The notes under the pieces: model-generated
The model's input: only the letters and a program-made list of their open reading frames with translations
What the model was told of the DNA's origin: nothing
The model's database searches: none
In this document: in pieces, positions 1 to 8,494 of the stretch
How positions within the stretch are numbered: the first letter of the stretch is position 1
Layout of the letters: every line of letters begins with the position of its first letter
NCBI GenBank assembly: GCA_023436145.1
Contig: JAEZKP010000011.1
Location: forward strand, 1 to 40,120
Source: Fibrobacterota bacterium
GTDB taxonomy: Bacteria; Fibrobacterota; Chitinivibrionia; Chitinivibrionales; Chitinispirillaceae
Direction of reading: 5' to 3'
DNA length: 40,120 nucleotides
Translations under genes and position numbers: made by a program

Positions 1-120
1 CCTGAGGATTATCCGAAACTCATGATGCAGGCAAATGCAAAAGTATATGAGAAAATAAAGAAAGAATTTATTTATCATCAACAGAAATCAGCAGAGCAGA
101 TCCAGAGTGGTACAAAATAG
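1..120 (+). CDS. C-terminal end of an unidentified protein (5' truncated by the window)
   Basis: Reading frame 1 is open from the first base and stops at TAG 118-120, giving 39 residues that begin PEDYPKLMMQ and end EQIQSGTK. The segment is polar, rich in Lys and Gln, and probably helical. No motif is recognisable, so no function is offered. It lies about 100 bases upstream of rsgA on the same strand. It may simply be the tail of the upstream neighbour; codon use looks ordinary. Confidence 0.55.
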   Translation, partial: PEDYPKLMMQANAKVYEKIKKEFIYHQQKSAEQIQSGTK

Positions 121-220
121 CTCACGAGGAAAATAAGACCAGTCTGGAGTGTGGAAAAATCACAGGCAAAAAACATTCAACTGTTACACCCTGCTTTGCA
201 CATATTACCGGAGGGAGTGT

Positions 221-1291
221 ATGAACCAGAAAAATCTGTTGCTTGAATCATTAGGATATGATGAATTTGTGCATAATCAGGCTATTAGCTACATTAACGA
301 CGGTTTTTCTCCGGCAAGAGTAACCGAAGTAAATAAAGGGAGTTTCAGGGTGTCAGATGGTCTTCATGAGATGCTGGCAGAACTGTCCGGGAAATATTTA
401 TATACTGCTGAAAATTCAACAGATTTACCAACCGTTGGTGACTGGGTCATCATACAGGCACTTGACAACTACTCGATGGCCATCATTCATGATGTTTTAC
501 CCCGGAAAACACTTTTAAAACGCAAGGAACCCGGAAGAAAAGTTGACTTTCAGCTCATTGCCTCAAATATTGACTATGGCTTAATCCTGCAATCGGCAAA
601 TTCTGTTAATATCAACAGCATAGAGCGCTACCTTGTAATGCTCAACGAAAGCTCTATCATACCCCTGATTGTATTCAGTAAAATTGACCTTCTGTCCTCA
701 TCTGAACTGACCGAACTGCAAAATCAGATTAAAAGATTAAAAAACGGAAATATATATATCAGTAATGTTACAGATCAGGGTACAGAATCATTGTCCAATA
801 TACTCCAGGCGGGCAAGACCTATTGTCTGCTGGGAGCATCCGGTGCCGGAAAAACTTCATTACTTAACAGATTACTTGGGGAAAACCTGTACAGAGTTAA
901 CCAGGTAAGGGAAAAAGATGGCAAAGGCAAACATACCACCGTCAGAAGACAACTTGTAACTCTTCCCTCAGGTAGCATCTTTATCGATACTCCAGGGATG
1001 AGAGAGCTGGGAAATTTTGAAATTGAAGAAGGATTGGAACAGACCTTTATAGATATCCTTTTACATGAGACTAAGTGTCGCTATAGAGATTGCAGCCATA
1101 CTCATGAATCAGGGTGCGCCATAATCGAAGCAGTTGAAAATGGAAAAATCGATTCTCAAAGCTACCAGAACTACCTCAAACTCAGAAAAGAATCACAGCC
1201 TTATGAAATGTCAAACTGGGAGAAGAGAAAAAAGGAAAGATCTCTTTGCAAAATGATTAAGAACTATAATAAACATAATAGAGATGAGTAG
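221..1291 (+). CDS. rsgA: RsgA, ribosome small-subunit-dependent GTPase
   Basis: RsgA is a cytoplasmic, circularly permuted GTPase that acts in late 30S maturation. Visible in order are an N-terminal OB-fold region, the G4 motif in the form SKID (residues 153-156, Ser for the usual Asn), the P-loop GASGAGKT at 205-212, and the G3 motif DTPG at 256-259. The G4-G1-G3 order is the permutation typical of the family. A C-terminal zinc site follows: C286, C291, H293, C299, with family spacing C-x4-C-x-H-x5-C. The open frame extends to 149, but ATG 221 is chosen because GGAGGG at 210-215 sits just before it and the protein then has normal length (356 aa). A basic tail follows the zinc site. Confidence 0.95.
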   Translation: MNQKNLLLESLGYDEFVHNQAISYINDGFSPARVTEVNKGSFRVSDGLHEMLAELSGKYLYTAENSTDLPTVGDWVIIQALDNYSMAIIHDVLPRKTLLKRKEPGRKVDFQLIASNIDYGLILQSANSVNINSIERYLVMLNESSIIPLIVFSKIDLLSSSELTELQNQIKRLKNGNIYISNVTDQGTESLSNILQAGKTYCLLGASGAGKTSLLNRLLGENLYRVNQVREKDGKGKHTTVRRQLVTLPSGSIFIDTPGMRELGNFEIEEGLEQTFIDILLHETKCRYRDCSHTHESGCAIIEAVENGKIDSQSYQNYLKLRKESQPYEMSNWEKRKKERSLCKMIKNYNKHNRDE

Positions 1292-1298
1292 GTTTTAT

Positions 1299-1320
1299 TA
1301 CTCAGGATGATTCCAGAGTA
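1299..1320 (+). terminator. Possible weak hairpin terminator after rsgA
   Basis: TACTCAGGA and TCCAGAGTA form a 9-bp stem with one mismatch around a TGAT loop, 8 bases after the rsgA stop. It lies in the short gap between convergent rsgA and mglA. No clean T-tract follows, so this is only a candidate. Confidence 0.3.
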
Positions 1321-1381
1321 GTATAATACACTGTAATTTTGATTTTCCTGCCGAGTTTTCAGGATTTGGCTGAATCTCTGT

Positions 1382-2056
1382 TTACTCAGGTGATAATCTG
1401 GAATTTCCTGCAACTGCCTGTGATGGTGAAACCTGCTGGGCTGGTGCAGTCTGTCTTCTAAAACCCTGTAAATACTTTTTATTGATATCTTCTATTACTT
1501 TAACACTGATCAATTTCAGCGTATCAAAAACACCTGCACCTTTGTTAGCTACTGCTTCTGTCCATTGCAGATTATATTTATTTACACGTTTCTGCAGTTC
1601 TTCAATGGATACTGCATTTGCCAGGTCTCTTTTGTTATATTGTATGATCATGGGGAGATTTTCCGGCTTGTATTTATAAGCAATCAGGTTCTCCTCCAGA
1701 TTAATCAGGCTCTCAATGTTCTCTTCAATCTTATCGGGACTGCTGTCCGCCACAAACACTATACCATCCACCCCGCGAAGCACCAGTTTACGGGTAGCGT
1801 TATAGTAAACCTGGCCTGGTACCGTATAAAGCTGCAGTTTAACCTTGAACCCCTTTATCTTACCAAGATCCAAAGGCAGAAAATCAAAAAAAAGAGTTCT
1901 CTCATTCTCTGTAGCAATAGAAACTAATTTGCTTCTAAATTCAGGCAGTATACTATTGTGAATTAACTGAAGATTACTGGTCTTTCCGCTCATCCCCGGG
2001 CCATAGTAAACGATTTTTACGCTAATTTCCTTAGTCGCATAACTTATCGATGCCAT
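1382..2056 (-). CDS. mglA: MglA-like small Ras-family GTPase
   Basis: A 224-residue small GTPase of the bacterial MglA family, which sets cell polarity and, in gliders, motility with its GAP MglB. The P-loop GPGMSGKT is at residues 19-26. The switch II motif reads TVPGQ (78-82), with Thr at the place of the usual Asp of DxxG, a hallmark of MglA proteins. The G4 motif NKRD is at 141-144. A Pro/Gln-rich tail of about 25 residues follows the G domain. The ATG at 2056 has AAGG about 7 bases upstream. No roadblock/MglB gene is in the window, so its partner must be elsewhere. The gene is convergent with rsgA and divergent from the VanZ gene. Confidence 0.88.
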   Translation of the reverse strand: MASISYATKEISVKIVYYGPGMSGKTSNLQLIHNSILPEFRSKLVSIATENERTLFFDFLPLDLGKIKGFKVKLQLYTVPGQVYYNATRKLVLRGVDGIVFVADSSPDKIEENIESLINLEENLIAYKYKPENLPMIIQYNKRDLANAVSIEELQKRVNKYNLQWTEAVANKGAGVFDTLKLISVKVIEDINKKYLQGFRRQTAPAQQVSPSQAVAGNSRLSPE

Positions 2057-2073
2057 AATAACCTTTTTTGTAA

Positions 2074-2085
2074 TGTGTGTGTGTG
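2074..2085. repeat. (TG)6 dinucleotide tract in the mglA leader
   Basis: Six uninterrupted TG units lie 18 bases upstream of the mglA start codon, between the putative promoter region and the ribosome binding site. Short dinucleotide tracts can change length by slippage, but six units is modest and no variation can be seen from one sequence. Confidence 0.6.
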
Positions 2086-2237
2086 ATTTTCCGGAAAGCT
2101 CAATCTGTTTTAATAAAATAATCGATTCCAGTTAGTCCTAGCCTACCATTTTTATAATAAAAATGCCCTCTGATCTCACTAATTTTCTTTATAACTGGCT
2201 AATTTGTCTTCCCTCATCCAGGTTTTCCCAATAAAAG

Positions 2238-2277
2238 TACTTCAGTTTCCACTGTTGCTGAAGTATTTTTATTTTTT
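2238..2277 (+). terminator. Intrinsic terminator on the plus strand upstream of the VanZ gene
   Basis: TACTTCAG (2238-2245) pairs with CTGAAGTA (2258-2265) around a 12-base loop and is followed by TTTTTATTTTTT. This is a normal rho-independent shape for plus-strand transcripts. There is no plus-strand gene directly upstream: mglA runs the other way. It could end an unrecognised small RNA from 2057-2237, or act as an attenuator in the VanZ leader, since the VanZ start codon is only 65 bases further on. Confidence 0.6.
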
Positions 2278-2341
2278 CAACTCCCAAAAGCAGTAATTCT
2301 TTTTCATCCACCTTCCAAAACTTACCGGAGTGGTCTTTTCT

Positions 2342-3622
2342 ATGCCCAAAGGAAGGCTTTCCAGAATTCCATCGGTTCTTTTATTGATTTTTTCCCTTTT
2401 TATAGTTTATGGCACCATACTCCCCTTCAATATCAGAGGAATCGGAAATTTTCATCACAGGATTGAAGAGATTAACTGGAAACCGTTTCTTGCCCAGGAT
2501 AACAGCCGCACATCAATCTCTGATGTTATTCAGAATGTATTACTTTTTATTCCCATCGGTTTTTTTGGATGGCTTTCAACCAGAAGATTCAAACTGAAGT
2601 TTGATAACCGGGTGATAATACTGTTTTATGGGGCGATTCTCAGTTTTTCGGTTGAATTTCTGCAATTATTTACTACAGATAGAACAACGTCTGTTACCGA
2701 TCTGATAACCAACTCTGCGGGAACTTTGCTGGGAATTTACCTGGCAGTTACTATTAGAAAATCGTGGAAAAATATCAGTCACCGACAAATAATAATCAGC
2801 GTTATCAATTACCCCCATTTTACCTCATTTGTTTTTCTCTCCTGTATCATCTGCGCTTATCTTCTCCAGCCTTTTGATTTTGCCCTTGACTTTAGTGTTT
2901 TTAAGCTGAAACTTCAGCATTTCTTTCTTCATCCATTTCATTTTTCTTTTACTGGAAAATATGAACCCTTTATAATTCTTCTTTTCTCCACTTTGACATT
3001 TCTGCTTTTCAGCCTTGTCAGACATTTAAAATCCGACATTTCTGCGTTAATAGTTCTGAGCGGAACAGTATGCTTCGGAGTCTTTCTGGAATCTCTTCAA
3101 CTGATCATAAAATCACGAGTCCCTCAACTTTCCGATCTGATTGTGGAAGCAACGGGTATTATTGCCGGCTTTCTTTTTTATAAGATTTACCCGCTTTTTT
3201 TCCCTAAACCACAAACCGTTTTTAAGTCTGCATTTCTTATAGCTTTTCTCTGCAACCAGTTCTATCCTTACAAAATTTCTTTTTCATTTCAGAAAATCAG
3301 ATGGATTCCGCTTTTTTCCGGTAATTCCGGTTCGACAATGACAAACCTGGGTAACACTATAGAAACCTGCATAATTTTTTCTTTTGCTGGCTACATTTCC
3401 CATCGACTGTGCAGTAACCTCTCCAGAAAGACCTCTTTTTTAATGCTTGTTTTGGCGGTTATCATTGTTTTGGAGTTTCTTCAGGGATGGATCACCGGAA
3501 GAAATCCTGATTTGACCGACATTCTGGTTGCATTTCTGGTGTTTGTCTTTGGCAGATTTGTATCTGAGAATGAGAAGACGATTTTTACAGATACGAATAA
3601 ATTGATATCTTCACAGGAGTGA
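2342..3622 (+). CDS. Membrane protein with three VanZ-like units
   Basis: A 426-residue hydrophobic protein, probably in the inner membrane. Three segments carry the VanZ-like signature of a membrane helix ending in E-[FS]-L-Q, then Arg 9 residues later and Asp 15 residues after the Glu: E105/R114/D120, E250/R259/D265 and E378/R387/D393. The first unit also has the classic N-terminal part (DVIQNVLLFIPIGFF). VanZ itself is about 160 aa and linked to low-level teicoplanin resistance; VanZ-like proteins are otherwise poorly understood. The frame opens at GTG 2330, but GGAG at 2327-2330 overlaps that codon and serves ATG 2342 better (spacing 11). No neighbour suggests a specific role. Confidence 0.8.
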   Translation: MPKGRLSRIPSVLLLIFSLFIVYGTILPFNIRGIGNFHHRIEEINWKPFLAQDNSRTSISDVIQNVLLFIPIGFFGWLSTRRFKLKFDNRVIILFYGAILSFSVEFLQLFTTDRTTSVTDLITNSAGTLLGIYLAVTIRKSWKNISHRQIIISVINYPHFTSFVFLSCIICAYLLQPFDFALDFSVFKLKLQHFFLHPFHFSFTGKYEPFIILLFSTLTFLLFSLVRHLKSDISALIVLSGTVCFGVFLESLQLIIKSRVPQLSDLIVEATGIIAGFLFYKIYPLFFPKPQTVFKSAFLIAFLCNQFYPYKISFSFQKIRWIPLFSGNSGSTMTNLGNTIETCIIFSFAGYISHRLCSNLSRKTSFLMLVLAVIIVLEFLQGWITGRNPDLTDILVAFLVFVFGRFVSENEKTIFTDTNKLISSQE

Positions 3623-3634
3623 CATTTTCGGAAA

Positions 3635-3648
3635 GCTTCAAATGAAGC
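3635..3648. terminator. Small hairpin between convergent genes
   Basis: GCTTC-AAAT-GAAGC forms a 5-bp stem with a 4-base loop in the 80-base gap between the convergent VanZ and glutaminyl cyclase genes. On the minus strand the stem is followed by TTTCC. It is a weak bidirectional terminator candidate. Confidence 0.3.
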
Positions 3649-3702
3649 GTCAGATTCTTAATTGTATAGCATCAGTAACAATGCAAATGGGAATATGTCT
3701 GC

Positions 3703-4479
3703 TCAATAGCCGGGAATTTTAACCAGAAACATGTTTTTCCAGTTTTTACCGGTAAGAAAAAAACGTTTTCCCTGTGGTATAAAAGCTATTCCATTAAGCA
3801 CGTTGTTTTCAGATTCCGGCATCTCCAGATTAACCAGCTCCGTACAATCGACTATCCTTAATACGGCTCCAGTTTGAGGTGAAATTTCATAGATGAAATC
3901 ACTAAACCATACATTGGCCAGAATTTTACCTTCTGCAAACTCCAACTCATTGAGATTTTTAAGTGGTTTACCATTATAACTAACCGGTAATTTTCTTATT
4001 ATTTTGAAATTCTCATCCCTGAAGTATAAAGTATCTGACCCGTTGCTCATAATCAGTGTATTTGAATCAGCAGTCAAACCCCACCCTTCCCCCTCAAAAG
4101 GAATGGTTCTCAATATGGTGAGTTCAGGGTTATAAACGACACATGTCTGTTCTGTCCAGGTGATCTGATAGAGCCGGTCTTTTAGAAAAGCGCAACCTTC
4201 GGCAAATATTCCCGGGAGATGTCTTTTTGTTTTAACCATACCGGTGGTGTCGACAATCCGGATTGTCGATTGATCAACCAGGCCCGTACTTTCAAAAAGC
4301 ACACTATCTCTGAAAAGAAGCCCCTGGGTGAACGCAGTAGAATCATGAACTAAAGTATCTAGAATCTCCGGTTTTATGGTATCGGCAAAAACCGTCGGTA
4401 AATTTCCCTGTTTTTCTGAACATAAACAAAAAGCCAAAAGCAGCAGAAACCCGGATCCCTTACAGATGATATTTTTCAT
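3703..4479 (-). CDS. Secreted glutaminyl-peptide cyclotransferase (plant-type glutamine cyclase)
   Basis: This 258-residue protein resembles the beta-propeller glutamine cyclotransferases of the plant/bacterial type, which convert N-terminal Gln of peptides to pyroglutamate. Family-like segments are STAFTQGLLF followed by ESTG near residue 65, EGWGLT (about 131-136), NLNELEF (about 174-180) and NVLNGIAF (about 227-234). The N-terminus has a Lys-containing start, a Leu-rich core and Cys residues (LLLLAFCLCSE), so it is exported; the Cys context is not a perfect lipobox, so a lipoprotein is possible but unproven. It is 156 bases downstream of rpoD on the same strand but probably has its own promoter. 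There is no obvious Shine-Dalgarno sequence. Confidence 0.82.
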   Translation of the reverse strand: MKNIICKGSGFLLLLAFCLCSEKQGNLPTVFADTIKPEILDTLVHDSTAFTQGLLFRDSVLFESTGLVDQSTIRIVDTTGMVKTKRHLPGIFAEGCAFLKDRLYQITWTEQTCVVYNPELTILRTIPFEGEGWGLTADSNTLIMSNGSDTLYFRDENFKIIRKLPVSYNGKPLKNLNELEFAEGKILANVWFSDFIYEISPQTGAVLRIVDCTELVNLEMPESENNVLNGIAFIPQGKRFFLTGKNWKNMFLVKIPGY

Positions 4480-4635
4480 GATTTGTACAAAATGGCAAGC
4501 TGTATAGATTTTTCAGAGTTTATAAAAAGAGGCATTTTCCCTGTTTTGTAGTACAGAAGCTGTTAATGAACAGTTTTGAAGGTAAAACTGCCCATTATTC
4601 TTTCACTTGTCCTGAAAAACTGAAAAGACGTTTTC

Positions 4636-6201
4636 CTAAGCTTCTTCAATCAGATAATCATCTGCTTCTGAGAATGTTTCGTTACGTTCTTCTTTCCAGG
4701 CCATAAGCTGCCGGGTACGGCTTGGATGTTTCAGTTTGCCAAGTGCTTTTGTTTCGATCTGGCGTACTCTTTCCCGGGAAATATTGAATATTTCTCCTAT
4801 TTCCTTCAATGTTTTGATACGTCCGTCATCCAGACCGAATCGCATTACTACAATCTCTTTTTCCTTTGCAGTGAGCGAGTCAAGTACCTGCTTGATCTGG
4901 TCCCGCAGATGCATCAGTGACATACGGACCGAAGGATCTTCCGCTTTGGTATCTTCGATATATTCACCTACTGTGGTACCGCCGTCGTTACCGATTTCCA
5001 TGTCAAGAGAAATGGGTTCCATGGAGTACTCCAGCGCGGTTTGCACTTTACTTACAGAACACCCCAGAGCCTCAGCAAGTTCCTCATGACTGGGTTCATA
5101 ACCGTATTCCATCACCCATTTTTTGCACAATCGTACTGTTTTATTAACCAGTTCCAGTGTGTTTGCAGGAATGCGAATAGCTTTTGATTTGTCATTAATA
5201 GCCCTGGAAATCGCCTGTCTGATCCACCAGGTTGCATAAGTACTGAATTTATAACCTTTACGATAATCAAAATTCTCAACCGCTTTGATAAGCCCGCGGT
5301 TACCTTCCTGAATCAGATCGATGATCTCCATTCCCCGGAGTATATACTTTTTAGCTATACTCACAACCAGCCGGACATTTGCTTCAATAATTGCACATTT
5401 GGCCTGATTGCGCATGTCCTCCCAATGCTTGAATTCATCAAAGACATCTTTTTTATTATCATTAAGCAAATTCTGCTTGTGTTTTTCCAGAATAAGCTCT
5501 ATCTGCTTTGGATTTAAACGCAATTGTCTGCATAAAGAGATGATCTCATCCTGAACATTCTGAACTTTCTGTTTGATCTCTTCATCTGATCCAGATTTTT
5601 CAGAGCTCTCCTTCTCCAATACAGATATACTGTTTGCTTTACGTTTAATCAAGGAGACGATTCTGATGAATTCCTTCCTCAAAACTTCGAAATCTTCATC
5701 TTTAGAAAGCTGTTCCTCTTCAACCTGAAGAACATCTATACATTCGAGTTCTTCACTTTTAAGTTCTTCAGAAATCCGGTAAAGACTCTCCAGTGATGCA
5801 TTGCTGCGAAAAGCCATGTCAAAAAGTTTACCCTGAGCATACTCCATCTGCATGGCATATTCGGTTTCCTGTCCTCTGGAAAGCAGAGGTACTCTTCCCA
5901 CAGTGTTGAGATAAACCCAGGTAGGGTCAGTGTAGCGAGGTTGACGCCTTGCCGAGATGAGGCGTCTGGTTCTGCGTTCGTACAAAGGAACCTTTTCTTT
6001 GACAAACGCATTAATGGTGATGTTTTCCCGAGTCAGAATCTGTTGAACGCGTTCTCGTTCCTGAGGTGTGGAAGCCACCTCTTCAATCTGGGCTTCAGTG
6101 ACAAAACCTTGAAGTGCGGCTAACTTCCTGAGACGCTGTGTGGTACGATCAACAACGATTGTCGCTTCAGCCTGTTTTTCGGATTCTTTTTTCCTGCTCA
6201 T
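4636..6201 (-). CDS. rpoD: Primary sigma factor RpoD (sigma-70)
   Basis: A 521-residue group 1 sigma factor. A region 1.1-like helical segment is at about 25-65, region 1.2 at 91-122 (TDPTWVYLNTVGRVPLLS), a Glu/Lys-rich non-conserved insert at about 125-260, region 2 at 267-337 (DLIQEGNRGLIKAVENFD, then KFSTYATWWIRQAI), region 3 at about 342-420 and region 4 at about 433-500 with the helix-turn-helix SRERVRQIETKAL. All core-binding and -10/-35 reading parts are present, so promoters in this genome should follow TTGACA/TATAAT. The start codon overlaps the dnaG stop as ATGA, preceded by GGGGGAG. Co-transcription with dnaG is expected. Confidence 0.97.
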   Translation of the reverse strand: MSRKKESEKQAEATIVVDRTTQRLRKLAALQGFVTEAQIEEVASTPQERERVQQILTRENITINAFVKEKVPLYERRTRRLISARRQPRYTDPTWVYLNTVGRVPLLSRGQETEYAMQMEYAQGKLFDMAFRSNASLESLYRISEELKSEELECIDVLQVEEEQLSKDEDFEVLRKEFIRIVSLIKRKANSISVLEKESSEKSGSDEEIKQKVQNVQDEIISLCRQLRLNPKQIELILEKHKQNLLNDNKKDVFDEFKHWEDMRNQAKCAIIEANVRLVVSIAKKYILRGMEIIDLIQEGNRGLIKAVENFDYRKGYKFSTYATWWIRQAISRAINDKSKAIRIPANTLELVNKTVRLCKKWVMEYGYEPSHEELAEALGCSVSKVQTALEYSMEPISLDMEIGNDGGTTVGEYIEDTKAEDPSVRMSLMHLRDQIKQVLDSLTAKEKEIVVMRFGLDDGRIKTLKEIGEIFNISRERVRQIETKALGKLKHPSRTRQLMAWKEERNETFSEADDYLIEEA

Positions 6202-8132
6202 TCTCCCCCGTCCAGCTCCTGTAATTGCGACGTAAAGTCTTTTAACTGTAATAGCAACTCAGCACGCCTTTGTGGTACATTTTTCATCTGAATCTTGACA
6301 TTTCTGATCATGGATTTGAGAAACTTGGCACGCAGATAAATTATCTTTTGCACCAGTTCATCATGAATGTGATCCTCCAGGGCAGGTCTGACTAGCAGAA
6401 GTGAAATTAGACGCTTAATCTCAGGATCTGAAGCCTTGATACCTATCTCAGCTACATCTCCTCCCTGCTCATATGTCTTAATCAATAATGAATATATATC
6501 ACCGGATATGTCGTCCGTTAGTGTTTCAGGTGCAACATATTGGCTAGCTTCTGCAATAAACTCCGGTTTTGTAACCAGTATCCTTAAGAAACTCCCTTCC
6601 AATGTACCAAGATACCTCTCATCTGCAGTATAATTTGCCTGCTTATGCGCCAAATCACTGCTTAAAATATCTCTATACCCAGATCCGGTCAACCGGTTCC
6701 CATTTTTATAACTATGATCCACCTTACCAGTGTGATTTTTATTATATCTGTATGAAGTTTTTGGTGTAACCCCTTGATTTTTCGAACCTTGATCTCCATA
6801 GGAGGAAAGTGGCGGTTCTTTAACTGAAGAACTTTTTAACTGATTTATTCTGTCATAAACCAGTTCCTCTTTCAAACCCAATTGCTCTGCAATCTCTTTT
6901 TTAAATTTCTGCTGAGCTATAGAATCCTTCAATGATTGAACTAAAGGGTTTAACGCGGCAATAACAGCAGATTTTCCACGACTAGTTCGGCCATCATGCT
7001 CAATGATCATCTTTTCAATTATAAATGTCATCCAGTCTTTTGAACCACTTACCTGCTCTTTGAAGGCTTCTCTGCCATATTTTTTAATGTAAGAATCCGG
7101 GTCTTCATCTCCAGGAAGTACTAAAACTGAAATATCAAAATTAAAAGGGGCCAGCACATAAATTGCTCTGGTTGCAGCCATCTGCCCTGCAGAGTCTCCA
7201 TCAAAAAGCAAGACTACCCGGGAGCAGAAACGCAGCAGATACTGTGCATGCTCTTCGGTTAAAGCAGTTCCGGATGAAGCCACAACATTTCTTACCTCAG
7301 CCTGGTACATAGTTAAATAATCCATGTACCCTTCCACTATTATTACATATCCGCTTTCTTTAATGTATTGACGAGCCTGATGCAAACCATAAAGCACATT
7401 TTTTTTCTTATAAAGAAGCGTTTCCGGAGAATTAAGGTATTTGGGGGTGACATCCGCCTCCATCCCTCTACCGGCAAATCCAATAACCTTACCTGATAAG
7501 TCAAACAGGGGAAACATGACCCGATCACGGAAACGGTCATAGGTCTTCCCATCCTCTTTTCCTATCGCCAGACCACAGGAAACCAGAACAGAAGAATTAA
7601 TTCCCAGGCTTTGAAAATGCATTATCAGTGATGACCATCCTGCAGGAGAATAACCCAAACGGAAATCACGAACCGTTTCTGCGGTTAAGCCTCTTGATTT
7701 AAAGTAGTTAATGGCTTTCTGAGATTGGCGTATGCACTGATAGTAAAATCTGGCGGCAATCTCGTGAATTTCCAGCATTTTTGGTTTGGTCAATTGATCT
7801 TCGGATAAATTTTGAGGGAGTGAATGCTCGGATGAGGATTTCAGCTCGACACCGGTCTCTTCTGCCAACATTTTAAGAGCATCGGAAAAACCAATACCTT
7901 CGATCTCCTGCAGAAATGTAAATACATCCCCGCCTTTTTTACATCCGAAACAATGAAAGAAACCTCTGACCGGATTTACATGAAAAGAAGGTGTTTTCTC
8001 TTTATGAAAAGGACATAAACCCTTGAGAGTTTGTCCGGATCCTTTCAGATTCACATACCTTCCAATTACAGTCGCAATATCTGCTCTGGAACGTATCTGA
8101 TCCTTAATCGCTTCATCAAACCGAAAAGTCAT
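6198..8132 (-). CDS. dnaG: DNA primase DnaG
   Basis: DnaG makes RNA primers for lagging-strand synthesis. A CHC2-type zinc finger uses C40, H43, C61 and C64. The catalytic Toprim domain has VIIVEGYMD (E267) and FDGDSAG (D311, D313). A C-terminal helical region for DnaB binding occupies about the last 140 residues, after a Ser/Asn/Gly-rich linker around 445-500. The frame opens at TTG 8150, but the ATG at 8132 is chosen because it fits the family start (MTFRFDEAIKDQIRSRADI). Length 644 aa is normal. It overlaps rpoD by 4 bases; unlike the classic rpsU-dnaG-rpoD operon, no rpsU precedes it here. Confidence 0.96.
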   Translation of the reverse strand: MTFRFDEAIKDQIRSRADIATVIGRYVNLKGSGQTLKGLCPFHKEKTPSFHVNPVRGFFHCFGCKKGGDVFTFLQEIEGIGFSDALKMLAEETGVELKSSSEHSLPQNLSEDQLTKPKMLEIHEIAARFYYQCIRQSQKAINYFKSRGLTAETVRDFRLGYSPAGWSSLIMHFQSLGINSSVLVSCGLAIGKEDGKTYDRFRDRVMFPLFDLSGKVIGFAGRGMEADVTPKYLNSPETLLYKKKNVLYGLHQARQYIKESGYVIIVEGYMDYLTMYQAEVRNVVASSGTALTEEHAQYLLRFCSRVVLLFDGDSAGQMAATRAIYVLAPFNFDISVLVLPGDEDPDSYIKKYGREAFKEQVSGSKDWMTFIIEKMIIEHDGRTSRGKSAVIAALNPLVQSLKDSIAQQKFKKEIAEQLGLKEELVYDRINQLKSSSVKEPPLSSYGDQGSKNQGVTPKTSYRYNKNHTGKVDHSYKNGNRLTGSGYRDILSSDLAHKQANYTADERYLGTLEGSFLRILVTKPEFIAEASQYVAPETLTDDISGDIYSLLIKTYEQGGDVAEIGIKASDPEIKRLISLLLVRPALEDHIHDELVQKIIYLRAKFLKSMIRNVKIQMKNVPQRRAELLLQLKDFTSQLQELDGGE

Positions 8133-8494
8133 GAGCCTGATCCCATACAACCGAAAACCGGCATTACCTCTAGTAAACTTCTTCCAGAAACAATGATCCC
8201 CGGAAACCTAAATCCCAAACCAATTCTCAACAAATATAATATATGTGTTATCAATGACTTACAACGAAATTTTCCAGTATTGATCCATCCCGGAAACAAG
8301 CGGCAACTAAAAACCTCGTGGCATAACTCCAGATAAGCTGAAGATCTTTTCAAAAAATACTTCCGGGTTGAGAGGGTTGCTAAATTTTTGCATAAAGTTA
8401 AAAAATCCGGCTTTATTCCCTGATCAATAATGTATATACTTTTTCTATTCAGAGCTGGATAATTCTAAGCTAAATGTAAAATAAAGCGTTGTTT
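8133..8494. other. Gene-free leader region upstream of dnaG
   Basis: These 362 bases separate the secreted unknown (8495-9322) from dnaG, both on the minus strand. The region holds a candidate minus-strand promoter at 8236-8264. A 74-codon TTG-started frame (8129-8353, minus) ends in an ATGA overlap with the dnaG start but resembles no protein and lacks a ribosome binding site. No rpsU-like sequence is present. Confidence 0.5.
8236..8264 (-). promoter_or_regulatory. Candidate sigma-70 promoter for dnaG-rpoD
   Basis: On the minus strand, TTGTAA (8264-8259) and TATTAT (8241-8236) are separated by exactly 17 bases. They match 4 of 6 and 5 of 6 consensus positions. The transcript would have a leader of roughly 100 bases before the dnaG ATG. 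This is a by-eye match only. Confidence 0.35.

Noticed and set aside
8031..8336. 101-codon plus-strand frame across the dnaG start
   Set aside because: It overlaps conserved dnaG zinc-finger coding sequence and has no recognisable content.
8129..8353. 74-codon minus-strand frame ending in an ATGA overlap with dnaG
   Set aside because: It starts at TTG without a ribosome site, resembles no protein family and is not rpsU. The overlap is probably chance.
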